Positions 17,730 through 25,758 of a DNA stretch of 64,000 nucleotides are shown one piece after another (the first letter of the stretch is position 1; each line of letters starts with the position of its first letter). The stretch comes from JBGCEZ01 sp045106735 (GTDB lineage: Bacteria; Planctomycetota; Phycisphaerae; Phycisphaerales; SM1A02): contig JBGCEZ010000022.1 in the NCBI GenBank assembly GCA_045106735.1, forward strand, positions 186,001 to 250,000, written 5' to 3'. The notes beneath the pieces are model-generated. The model did not search any database, had not been told where the DNA came from, and was given only the letters and a program-made list of their open reading frames with translations. Made by a program: the position numbers and the translations under genes.

Positions 17730-19009
17730 CACCCTTCATCCCCGGACCGCTCGGCCCGATCGTTCGCCGGCCACTCATCGCCGGCCGCCGGATCGATGCC
17801 CGGATCCACCCCGGCATCGCCCCCCGGGGTCCGCGGCTGCGTCCCCGACGCGGGCTGCGGCCACGGTGCGGCCTGATCCACGTCCCCCGTCGCCCCACTG
17901 GACGGCGAGGATCCCGGTGGCAGGGCTGCGGCTCCGCCGCCACCCGTACCTGAACCGGGTCCCAGTGCCGGCCCACCGCCCGGACGGGCCGGTGGCGGAT
18001 CGTCGCCCGGGTCATCTCCGGAGTCATCATCGGGTCCTCGGCGGCCCCGCTTGGCTCCTTGCCCCCGTTCTCCGGTTTCCCTCTCCCCGGCGACCCGCGC
18101 CGCCGGCAGGAACCGCATCAACAGGAGTCCCAGCTCGAACAGGCCGTACAGAGGGACCATCATCAAGACCATGCTGATGATGTCCTGCGGCGTCAGAATG
18201 GCCGATGCCGCCCCGCAGGCGAACAGCGCGTACTTTCGATTACTGGCCAGCCACTCCACCCGCGCAAGATCGAGCCATCCGAGCAGCATCATCACCAGCG
18301 GCAATTGGAACGCGATCACGATCGCGGTCAACATCAGCAGCACGAAGTTGACGACTTCCCGGAGCCGGTACGGCTGCTCGATGATGCCCGAACCCGAGGG
18401 CAAGACCCGTTCGACTTCGACGACGCCGTCGATTTCCCGGGCCACGTACAGGTGGTTCTCGGGGACGAGCAACCAGGCGGTGCCGGCGACCGGCTCATCG
18501 GGCGCGTTCGCCCGGGCCGGGAGCTCATCCAACTGGCTCACGATCGTGTCGACCGCCGGATCGAAGCGGTCCCCCACCTCGACCTCGAAGCCGGCGGCGA
18601 ACAGGACCAGGACCTGCAGCATCAGCGGCAGCATGACGTAGTACAGCAGCAGCACGCCGGAGAGCGTCAGGACCGCGCTGCCCGGAATCAACAGGTGCAC
18701 GAAGCGTCGCTCGTGGCGGTACAGCCCGGGGGCGATGAACATCCAGAGCTGGTACAGCACCCACGGGGCACTGAGGACCAGCGCCAGGATGATGCTGAGC
18801 TTCAGCTTCACGACGATCATTTCGGGCGGACTGAGCGTCTGCACCCGCATCGGCACGTCGGCCGCACTCATGGCCGCATACACCGGTCGCAGGATGAGCC
18901 CGAGCAGTGCGTCGCTGGCGAAGAACACCACGAACATCAGCGGTACCGGCGCGGCCAACGCGAAGAGCAATCGCCGGCGCAGCTCGTCGAGGTGGTCGCC
19001 GAGGCTCAT
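17729..19009 (-). CDS. tatC: Sec-independent protein translocase TatC
   Basis: 426 residues. MSLGDHLDELRRRLLFALAA is the canonical TatC N-terminus, followed by the glutamate region LSPPEMIVVKLKLSIILAL, LYQLWMFIAPGLYRHERR, and the C-terminal helices with RKYALFACGAASAILTPQDI. TatC is the receptor subunit for twin-arginine signal peptides in the inner membrane. Two departures: the second external loop is enlarged by about 70 residues (about 155-230), and after the last helix there is a disordered Gly/Pro/Asp-rich tail of about 115 residues. Start 19009 is chosen from homology; GTG codons at 19039 and 19078 would extend it. No tatA/tatB lies nearby. Confidence 0.92.
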   Translation of the reverse strand: MSLGDHLDELRRRLLFALAAPVPLMFVVFFASDALLGLILRPVYAAMSAADVPMRVQTLSPPEMIVVKLKLSIILALVLSAPWVLYQLWMFIAPGLYRHERRFVHLLIPGSAVLTLSGVLLLYYVMLPLMLQVLVLFAAGFEVEVGDRFDPAVDTIVSQLDELPARANAPDEPVAGTAWLLVPENHLYVAREIDGVVEVERVLPSGSGIIEQPYRLREVVNFVLLMLTAIVIAFQLPLVMMLLGWLDLARVEWLASNRKYALFACGAASAILTPQDIISMVLMMVPLYGLFELGLLLMRFLPAARVAGERETGERGQGAKRGRRGPDDDSGDDPGDDPPPARPGGGPALGPGSGTGGGGAAALPPGSSPSSGATGDVDQAAPWPQPASGTQPRTPGGDAGVDPGIDPAAGDEWPANDRAERSGDEG

Positions 19010-19089
19010 GACCGAAGGCGTATGGGGGGGTGCCGTCACGAAAGATCGCCGCGCCTGAATTCGAATCGCCGGCACCACGACCAGCCGGG

Positions 19090-20154
19090 ATGGAGGATCC
19101 CCGGCCGCCTCGGGCCGGAGTGCATTCGCCCCATGCTATACTTGCTCTCCGTCTGGGCCGTTTCGGCCCGACGCCCGAATCAGCAGGAATCGACGTCATC
19201 AGCCGTGACTTTTACAGCGTGCTCGGGGTGTCCCGGTCCGCGTCCGACGACGAGATCAAGTCCGCGTTTCGGAAGCTGGCCCGGCAATACCACCCCGATG
19301 TGAGTGAAGAACCCGACGCCGCCGAGCGGTTCGCCGAGGCGTCGCGCGCGTACGAAATCCTCTCGGACGCCGAGAAGCGCGGCCGCTACGACCGCTTCGG
19401 CGAAGCCGGGGTCGCGGCCGGGGCGAGTGCGGGAGCGGGCGGCCGAGCGGGTGCCGGCGGCCCAGGCTTCGACGGTTACGGCGGATTCGGGGGCTTTGGC
19501 GGGACCAACGTCGAAGAAATCTTGTCCGAGATGTTCGGCGGCGCTGGCGGCGGCCCGGGAGCTGGCTTCCGGCCGGGCCCCGGCGGCCGATCCCGCGCGA
19601 CGGCCGGCCGCGACGTCGAACGCACGATCCAGGTCACGTTCATGACCGCGGCCGTCGGCGGAACCGAACGCATCTCGGTCGGCGATCCCGGCCAGACCGA
19701 GACCATCGAAGTCCGCATCCCCCCCGCCTTCGAACCCGGGGCCCGGCTCCGGATCCGCGGCCAGGGCGAAGTTGGCCTGGGCGGCGGCCCCCGCGGCGAC
19801 CTCCTGCTGCGGGTCGACGTCGGAAAGCATCCGTGGTTCACCCGCGACGGGTTGGATCTGGCCCTCGATGTGCCCCTGACGATCACCGAGGCCACCCTCG
19901 GCACCTCGATCAGCATCCCCCTTCTCCAGGGCAGCGTGGATCTGACGATTCCGCCCGGCTCATCCAGCGGCCGCCGGCTGCGGCTCCGCGGAAAGGGCCT
20001 GGTCGATCCTGCCGATCGCCGCGGCGATCTCCACGCCCGGATCCGCATCGTCGTTCCGTCGGAGGTGAGCGACGACGGGCGACGCCTGCTCGAAGCCCTG
20101 GGCCGAGAGTTGCAGAATCCGCGGACCGAGGGACCATGGGACGCAGCGACCTGA
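19090..20154 (+). CDS. DnaJ-type co-chaperone (CbpA-like, no zinc-finger domain)
   Basis: The J domain starts at 19204: RDFYSVLGVSRSASDDEIKS, then the HPD tripeptide in ARQYHPDVSEE, and ends RYDRFGEAG. A Gly/Phe-rich linker follows, then C-terminal substrate-binding domains I and II (VERTIQVTFMTAAVGGTERI; DLLLRVDVGKHPWFTRDGLD). There are no CXXCXGXG zinc repeats, so this is a type II/CbpA J-protein partner of DnaK. The start is uncertain: the usable ATG (19090) or GTG (19120) adds a nonconserved leader and lies upstream of a good -10 box at 19137, while no ATG, GTG or TTG lies in frame between that box and the J domain. A non-standard start (CTG 19153 or ATC 19189) is possible. Confidence 0.85.
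   Translation: MEDPRPPRAGVHSPHAILALRLGRFGPTPESAGIDVISRDFYSVLGVSRSASDDEIKSAFRKLARQYHPDVSEEPDAAERFAEASRAYEILSDAEKRGRYDRFGEAGVAAGASAGAGGRAGAGGPGFDGYGGFGGFGGTNVEEILSEMFGGAGGGPGAGFRPGPGGRSRATAGRDVERTIQVTFMTAAVGGTERISVGDPGQTETIEVRIPPAFEPGARLRIRGQGEVGLGGGPRGDLLLRVDVGKHPWFTRDGLDLALDVPLTITEATLGTSISIPLLQGSVDLTIPPGSSSGRRLRLRGKGLVDPADRRGDLHARIRIVVPSEVSDDGRRLLEALGRELQNPRTEGPWDAAT
19137..19142 (+). promoter_or_regulatory. putative -10 box (TATACT) before the DnaJ-like gene
   Basis: TATACT is a near-consensus -10, but no -35 is obvious. It lies downstream of the only in-frame ATG (19090) and GTG (19120) of the DnaJ-like gene, which makes the true start of that gene unclear. Confidence 0.4.
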
Positions 20155-20287
20155 TGGCGTTCCCGATTTCGTCGGCCCTTCAGGTTGCCGACGCCCCCGG
20201 AGGTCCGCGGCAGGACGCCATGACTCCCGGGATCCCTCGACCGCATCCGTCGGCCGCCATGTCGGCCCGGGATGCCGGAGCCCTCCC

Positions 20288-21745
20288 GTGCTGAGACAGC
20301 GGCACCGGTTCTTCCGAAGCCTGCTCGTCGCCTGCGACACGGTCGTCGTGGCGGCATGTTTGATCCTCGCGTGGTGGGTCCGCTTCTTCGTCATCGACGG
20401 ACACCTTCCCCCGACGAATCTCGTCGGCGTGGTCACGTTCTCCACCCACGGCATCCCGTTCTTTACCGGCGGCGTGATCGTGCTCGCGGCAATGGCGTGG
20501 AGCGGTCTGTACCGCGCTCGGCGCGACCAGCGATTTGTCCGGGAAGCTGGGAGCCTGCTGCGGGCGGCGGCCGTCGGCACATTTGTGACATTCGCGTTCG
20601 TCAGCTTCTTCTCGCGCGTTTTGTACGAAGGCCGGGATCCGAGCCGCGTGCAGTACCTGGTGTGGTTCGGCCTCTTGGTCGTGCTGCTGACCGCCTGGCG
20701 CGGATCGTTCCGCCTCATGCTGCGATACCTGCGGCGCCGCGGCTGGAACCTGCGGCACGTGGCGATCATCGGCACCGGCCGGCTCGGGCAGGTCGTCCAC
20801 CGCACGCTGCGTCGCAATACCTGGACCGGCATCAATCCGACGTACTTCATCGCCCACCACCCACGCACCAGCCGCGATGCCTGCGGCGAGGTCCCGGTGC
20901 TCGGTGGGTTGGAAGACCTGGAGCGCATTCTCGACGAGCACGAAGTGTCCGGCGTGTTCATCGCCCTGCCGGGACGCATGGCCGCCGAACTGCCCGCCCT
21001 GCTGATCCGGCTCGCCCGTCACCCGATCGACGTGCGCGTGGTGCCCGACGTGAACCCGCGGCACATGCCGATGAATATGGCGGTCAGCGATCTTGAAGGC
21101 ATGCCGGTGCTGTCGGTGCGCGAGAGTCCGCTGGGCGGCTGGGGCGGGCTGCTGAAGCGGACGGTGGATCTGGGCGTCGGCGCACTGGCCCTGGCGATCT
21201 TCGCGCTGCCGATGGCGATCATCGCCGGCCTGGTTCGGGCCAGCGGTCCGGGCCCGGTGATCTTCCGGCAAGAGCGGATGAGCTTGAACGGCCAGCGCTT
21301 CCGCATCTTCAAGTTCCGCACAATGCAACACATGGACGCTGAGGCCCAGTCCCTGCGTGATGCGGGTCGGGGCACCGCGGCGTGGACCAGCGACGGCGAC
21401 CCACGCATCACGCGAATCGGCCGATTCCTCCGCCACACGAGCCTGGACGAGCTGCCCCAGCTCTTCAACGTGCTGCTCGGCGAAATGAGCCTCGTGGGAC
21501 CGCGGCCGGAGCGGCCAGAGCTGATCGCTGGCTTCCGCGACGACTGGCGTGGGTACATGCTGCGGCAGAACGTGAAGGCGGGCATGACCGGCTGGGCCCA
21601 GGTCAACGGGCTCCGCGGCGACACGAGCCTGCGAAAACGACTCCAGTACGACCTGTTCTACATTCGGAACTGGTCCATCGGCTTCGACCTCCGAATCCTC
21701 TGGATGACGCTGTTTCGCGGCTTCGTGCACCCGAACGCGAACTGA
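20288..21745 (+). CDS. polyprenyl glycosylphosphotransferase (initiating sugar-1-P transferase)
   Basis: 485 residues. Four to five N-terminal membrane helices are followed by a Rossmann-like region (HVAIIGTGRLGQVVHRTLRR), a membrane re-entry (LLKRTVDLGVGALALAIFAL) and the catalytic bacterial transferase domain with FKFRTMQHMDAEAQ, RIGRFLRHTSLDELPQLFNV and MSLVGPRPERP. This is the WbaP/WcaJ/undecaprenyl-phosphate glucose phosphotransferase family, which starts exopolysaccharide or O-antigen repeat units by moving sugar-1-phosphate from a UDP-sugar onto undecaprenyl phosphate. The start is GTG 20288. No other capsule genes are adjacent, so the sugar and polymer are unknown. Confidence 0.9.
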   Translation: MLRQRHRFFRSLLVACDTVVVAACLILAWWVRFFVIDGHLPPTNLVGVVTFSTHGIPFFTGGVIVLAAMAWSGLYRARRDQRFVREAGSLLRAAAVGTFVTFAFVSFFSRVLYEGRDPSRVQYLVWFGLLVVLLTAWRGSFRLMLRYLRRRGWNLRHVAIIGTGRLGQVVHRTLRRNTWTGINPTYFIAHHPRTSRDACGEVPVLGGLEDLERILDEHEVSGVFIALPGRMAAELPALLIRLARHPIDVRVVPDVNPRHMPMNMAVSDLEGMPVLSVRESPLGGWGGLLKRTVDLGVGALALAIFALPMAIIAGLVRASGPGPVIFRQERMSLNGQRFRIFKFRTMQHMDAEAQSLRDAGRGTAAWTSDGDPRITRIGRFLRHTSLDELPQLFNVLLGEMSLVGPRPERPELIAGFRDDWRGYMLRQNVKAGMTGWAQVNGLRGDTSLRKRLQYDLFYIRNWSIGFDLRILWMTLFRGFVHPNAN

Positions 21746-21979
21746 ACATACCAAGGGTTCCGGCCGGAATCTGGGCGCCGAATGCACGAGGGTGCCACCC
21801 CATCTCTCGGAGCGCTTGACGCCGGGCGAGGCCGGTGGTTCAATGTCCGGCTCGCTCCAGCCCGGGAGCGGTGCGCCAGCGGTGGTTTCCATCGCGGCGA
21901 ATCGGACCCGGGGATGGCGGGGCCCAAGGGCGGCTCCACCAGGGCGTTTTCGATTGATTCCCCCGCAGCAGGACGACGC

Positions 21980-22579
21980 ATGGCTCGTTATCTCGGTCCC
22001 AAGGTGAAGCTGTCCCGTCGTGTTGGTGTCCCGATTGCGGACATCCCAAAGCACACCGCGAAGCGTCAGTTGACGCCTCCGGGCGTTCACGGTTTCCGTG
22101 GTCGCCGGATGAAGGACTACGGCGTCCGCCTCAACGAGAAGCAGAAGCTGCGCCATCACTACCACGTGATGGAAAAGCAGTTCCGCCGGTACGTTGACGA
22201 AGCCGCCCGCCGCAAGGGCAACACCGGCGAGAACCTGCTGGTGCTCCTCGAGCAGCGCCTGGACAACGTCGTCCGCCGTGCCGGATTCGTCCGCACGATC
22301 TGGGCCGCCCGCCAGATGGTCGTCCACGGCCACGTCCTGGTGAACGGCAAGAAGGTCGACCGTCCGAGCTTCCAGATCCGCGTCGGTGACGTGATCAGCC
22401 TCCGCGACCGCATCCACAATCTCGCCCGCGAGAACATGGAATCCATGGCCGGCCACATCGTGCCCGGTTGGATGGACGTCGCCCCGGCCGAACTCAGCAT
22501 CCGCGTGATGAGCCTGCCGACCGCCGACCAGATTCCGTTCGATGTGAACACGAACCTGATCGTCGAGTTCTACCGCTGA
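21980..22579 (+). CDS. rpsD: 30S ribosomal protein S4
   Basis: 199 residues, standard size. MARYLGPKVKLSRRVGVPIA is the usual N-terminus, followed by YGVRLNEKQKLRHHYHVMEK and the S4 RNA-binding domain with LLVLLEQRLDNVVRRAGF and ARQMVVHGHVLVNGKKVD. S4 nucleates 30S assembly on the 5' domain of 16S rRNA and is often autoregulatory. Here it stands alone, not in an rpsM-rpsK-rpoA cluster. A strong terminator follows at 22658. The 234-nt spacer upstream shows no clear Shine-Dalgarno or regulatory fold. Confidence 0.97.
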   Translation: MARYLGPKVKLSRRVGVPIADIPKHTAKRQLTPPGVHGFRGRRMKDYGVRLNEKQKLRHHYHVMEKQFRRYVDEAARRKGNTGENLLVLLEQRLDNVVRRAGFVRTIWAARQMVVHGHVLVNGKKVDRPSFQIRVGDVISLRDRIHNLARENMESMAGHIVPGWMDVAPAELSIRVMSLPTADQIPFDVNTNLIVEFYR

Positions 22580-22657
22580 TTCAGTCGCGTCGGCGTCGGG
22601 CAGATCATCCTCTGGATGCATCGCCCACCAATCGCCGCACGCACCGGACCGAGCCAC

Positions 22658-22705
22658 GTGCGAGGCCCCTGCCGCTCTCGTGGCACGGGCCTCGCACTCG
22701 TTTTT
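22658..22705 (+). terminator. Rho-independent terminator after rpsD
   Basis: An 11-bp perfect stem (GTGCGAGGCCC at 22658-22668 with GGGCCTCGCAC at 22687-22697) is followed by TCGTTTTT. Confidence 0.85.
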
Positions 22706-22758
22706 GACTTCGTCGCCCGCGGACGACTTCCGGCCCGGCCGGCCCTGGGACCCACCCG

Positions 22759-24663
22759 ATGCTCAAGTTCCTCCGCCTGTACAGCAAGTGGATCCTGGCC
22801 GTCTTCGGCTCGCTGCTGATGATCACCTTCCTCGCGCCCACGGCGATCCAGGAGTTCTTTGCGCAGCGGGCGGCCAAGGGCAGCACGTGGGCTGAGATCG
22901 GCCCGAGCGGCAAGAAGCTCGGCGACGACGTGCGGATGGAATCAGCCGCCGACCTGGCCGTGGTGGAACGCCTCAGCCAGATGTCGCCGAACACCCGACT
23001 GCCGGAGTTCGTCGACACCCGCAACGAAGCCCACTGGCACCTGCTGGCCAAGGCCGCCGACGATGCCGGGCTCGTCCCGCCGCGCGGCAGCATCGGGCTT
23101 CCCCCGGCCGATGCCGATCAGATCTTCCGCGCCATGGGCGGCTACACCGAGACCAACGAACGAGCGATGGCCCGCTTCGACGGCATCCGCAACATGCTCG
23201 GCATGTGGCAGCTCGGCGCGTCGCTGAGTGACCGCCGCATCGAAGGCATCGCCGCCCGGCTGTTCCACACCGTGGACGCCCGCGTCGCGGTGATTCAGGC
23301 CTCCGCCGATGGCATGCCGATGCCGAGCGACGCCGACATCCAGACCCACTACGCCTCGTTCGCCGATGTCGAGCCGGGCGAAGGTCGGTACGGCTTTGGC
23401 TACCGCCAGCCGAACCGGGCGAGCCTTGAGTTCTTGCACATCCCGATCGAGGCGATCGACGCCGCGGTCGAAGCCGCCGGCGAGATGAACATCGTCGAGC
23501 TGACCAAGCATTGGTCTTCGTCGGCCGCAGCCAAGGGCTTCCCGACGTTCCAGCGCGGCGTGCCGATTCCGGACGTCGTCCGTGAAGACCTCCTGCAAGT
23601 CCGCGAAGAACAGATGCGAGCCCAGATCATCAAGTGGCTCACCTCCCGCCAGTTGAGCGGCAGCCGGGCCCTGACCCGCGATGAAGACGGCTTCCTCGTG
23701 CTTCCCGATGATTGGTCAACGCGTCAGCTCGACTTCGTCGCCCTTGTCGACGCCTTGCCCGAAGCGTTCGAAGGACTCGATGGCGTGACCTACCGCGCCG
23801 ACGGCGGCCTGCGGCCGATCAGCGAACTCAACGGCGAAGACGACTTCCCCAACGCCCGAACGGACGCCTTCGGCACCCCGCGCAGCGTGGCCGCCCTGGT
23901 GCCCGCGACCAAGGAACTCGGCGGCGACGGCAGCATCTCGCTCCAAGCGAACGTCACCGGCCCGATCTTGACCGACGCCGACGGCGGCATCGTGCTGTTC
24001 CGCATCACCGAAGCCGACGGCGCCCGCGCCCCCCTCAACCTCGCCGAGGTTCGGGACGAAATCGTCACGGACCTGCAGCGCCTCGCCCACTACCAGGAGT
24101 TGCTGGCCCAGCGCGATTCGATTGAGGCGACGGCCGAAACGTCCGGTCTGCTGGCCGTGTCGCTCGACCGGGACGCCGAGATCCGCCGGATCTCGAACAT
24201 CTCGATCATTGATGCCTCGCTGTTCATCGGCCTGCAAGGTCGGTTCGCGGCCCGCGGCCTCACGCAATTCCCGGCCATCGGCGCGAATGAGGATCTGGCC
24301 GAGGCGATCGTGGACGCGGCCCTCCAACTTCCCGGCGACGACGCGAGCATCGGCACGCTTCCGTCCGACCAGCGGATCCAGGCCTTTGATGCCGACGCAA
24401 GCCTCGCTCTTGTGATCACGGAGTTCGCCGGACAGACCCGCCTCGACCGCGAGCGTTTCGAGCAGGTCCTCGGAATTCCTGGCACGCTCGGCTTGCTGCT
24501 CCAAGAAGAGTTCGGCGACATCGGCACGGATCTGGAGCAGGCCTTCGGCTTCGATGTGTTGAAGGAACGCTACGACTTCAAGCCGCTGGCCCGCGAGCGG
24601 GATGAGATCGACTTGGGCCTCGGCGGCGACGACGACGGCGAGGGTGCCGACGACGAGGGTTAA
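22759..24663 (+). CDS. PpiD-like membrane-anchored periplasmic folding factor
   Basis: 634 residues. One N-terminal membrane anchor (MLKFLRLYSKWILAVFGSLL) has the form typical of PpiD proteins (MLxxLRKYxKWIL...), followed by a long extracytoplasmic part. Weak SurA/PpiD-like helices are seen around 130-190, and a possible degenerate PPIase-like region around 370-460 (LQANVTGPILTDADGGIVLF, then ITEADGARAPLNLAEVRDEI), which recalls the end of a parvulin domain. The C-terminus is acidic (DDDGEGADDEG). A role in folding newly exported proteins is inferred from architecture only; catalytic parvulin residues could not be confirmed. A terminator follows at 24709. Confidence 0.6.
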   Translation: MLKFLRLYSKWILAVFGSLLMITFLAPTAIQEFFAQRAAKGSTWAEIGPSGKKLGDDVRMESAADLAVVERLSQMSPNTRLPEFVDTRNEAHWHLLAKAADDAGLVPPRGSIGLPPADADQIFRAMGGYTETNERAMARFDGIRNMLGMWQLGASLSDRRIEGIAARLFHTVDARVAVIQASADGMPMPSDADIQTHYASFADVEPGEGRYGFGYRQPNRASLEFLHIPIEAIDAAVEAAGEMNIVELTKHWSSSAAAKGFPTFQRGVPIPDVVREDLLQVREEQMRAQIIKWLTSRQLSGSRALTRDEDGFLVLPDDWSTRQLDFVALVDALPEAFEGLDGVTYRADGGLRPISELNGEDDFPNARTDAFGTPRSVAALVPATKELGGDGSISLQANVTGPILTDADGGIVLFRITEADGARAPLNLAEVRDEIVTDLQRLAHYQELLAQRDSIEATAETSGLLAVSLDRDAEIRRISNISIIDASLFIGLQGRFAARGLTQFPAIGANEDLAEAIVDAALQLPGDDASIGTLPSDQRIQAFDADASLALVITEFAGQTRLDRERFEQVLGIPGTLGLLLQEEFGDIGTDLEQAFGFDVLKERYDFKPLARERDEIDLGLGGDDDGEGADDEG

Positions 24664-24708
24664 GCCGACCAGCTCTGCGGCCGGCGCTCGACCCTCGGGG
24701 CGCGCACC

Positions 24709-24756
24709 ACGCGGCGCCATCCGCCTCCATGTGGAGCTGGATGGCGCCGCGTTTTC
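24709..24756 (+). terminator. Rho-independent terminator after the PpiD-like gene
   Basis: A 14-bp stem (24709-24722 with 24739-24752, reading ACGCGGCGCCATCC and its complement) encloses a 16-nt loop and runs into TTTT. Confidence 0.85.
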
Positions 24757-24963
24757 GTTCGCGTTGGGCTTCGGCGAGGCGAGGCGAGAGGACCCAAGGC
24801 CCCGCCCAAGGAATCGACCCGTCGAACCCGCTTCGCCCGCGGGTCCGCCTCGCTGCGTGGTCGCGCGCTTGGCGCGGTCCGCGAAGACGTTCGCGGTCCG
24901 CGCCCTCACCCTCGCCGACCAAATCCGGGGCGGCCAAGTCCTGGGCGGCCAGACAGAACTTCG

Positions 24964-25123
24964 CAGCCCATTGGAAAACCTTCTCCCGTCCTGAGCACGA
25001 TCGTTCCGCCCCTCGCGTTGTCGCCGAATCTGGGCGCAATCGAGTGGATATGCCTTCGATTCGGCTCCGCGCAAGGGACGGAAGCATCGCACTCAGAACG
25101 AGACGGGCTTCTTCAACGGGCCG
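24964..25123. mobile_element. MITE-like element, copy 1 (about 160 bp)
   Basis: It matches copy 2 at 50032-50190 with about 16 differences by hand alignment. It begins CAGCCCATTGGAAAACC and ends TTCTTCAACGGGCCG; the ends are imperfect inverted repeats that extend inward for about 32 bp (both arms reach a CTGAG/CTCAG block). It contains no gene. The flanks are TTCG on the left and TTAG on the right, so no clean duplication remains. The right end abuts the TAA stop codon of the tRNA-binding protein gene. Confidence 0.8.
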
Positions 25124-25498
25124 TTAGGAGACCGGCGACCCGGCGGGCACTGGCTTCTCGACGCTCAACACGACGACGTCTCGTTCGGTGACTTCGCCGG
25201 ACGCGTCGTCCGTCGCCTTGATGTCCGAGGCGGCCAGGATCATGCCCTCGCTGATCTCGCCGCGGATCTTCCGCGGCTCGAGGTTCGCGCAGATGATGAC
25301 TTGCTGGCCGACCAACTGCTCCGGCTCGTACCAGGCCTTCACGCCGGCGCAGACCTGGCGACCCGATTCGGTGCCGTCGTCGAGCTGGACCTTGAGCAGC
25401 CGGTCCGCGTTGGGGTGCGGCTCGCAGGCGGTGATGGTGGCCACCCGGAGATCAAGCTTGATGAAGTCGTCAAAGGCGATGGTGGGCTTGTCGGCCAT
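25124..25498 (-). CDS. stand-alone tRNA-binding domain protein (MetRS C-terminal / beta-subunit type)
   Basis: 124 residues forming one EMAPII/MetG-C OB fold: IAFDDFIKLDLRVATITACE, PHPNADRLLKVQLDDG, RQVCAGVKAWYEPEQLVGQQ, and LEPRKIRGEISEGMILAAS. In most bacteria this domain is the C-terminal appendix of methionyl-tRNA synthetase, where it dimerises the enzyme and binds tRNA; a separate beta-subunit form also exists. No metG catalytic part is in the window. The C-terminus ends at the canonical place (KPVPAGSPVS), so it is not truncated although a MITE-like element touches its stop codon. Confidence 0.85.
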   Translation of the reverse strand: MADKPTIAFDDFIKLDLRVATITACEPHPNADRLLKVQLDDGTESGRQVCAGVKAWYEPEQLVGQQVIICANLEPRKIRGEISEGMILAASDIKATDDASGEVTERDVVVLSVEKPVPAGSPVS

Positions 25499-25758
25499 GG
25501 TCTGGCGGCTCCGGTCGATCGAGGGGTCAGCACGAAATGCGGCCACCCGAGTCGGGTTCGCCGCGAAGGGCGAGCATGGTAGCGAGCCGGGCGACTCGCT
25601 CGCGGTCGCGGGCCGCGAGCGGCCTAGGGCCGCACAGCCCGCGGCTTCCCCCCCACCACGCGCCCCCCGCCTCGCGCCACCGCCACGCGCCCCCGCAACG
25701 CGCCACCGCCTCACGCCCGGCCACCGCCTCGCCATCGCACGACCCCGCCTGGCGGCCC

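Noticed and set aside
25124..25498. tRNA-binding protein truncated by the MITE-like element
   Set aside because: The protein ends at the canonical C-terminal position of the family (PAGSPVS), so the element lies just after the stop and did not remove coding sequence.
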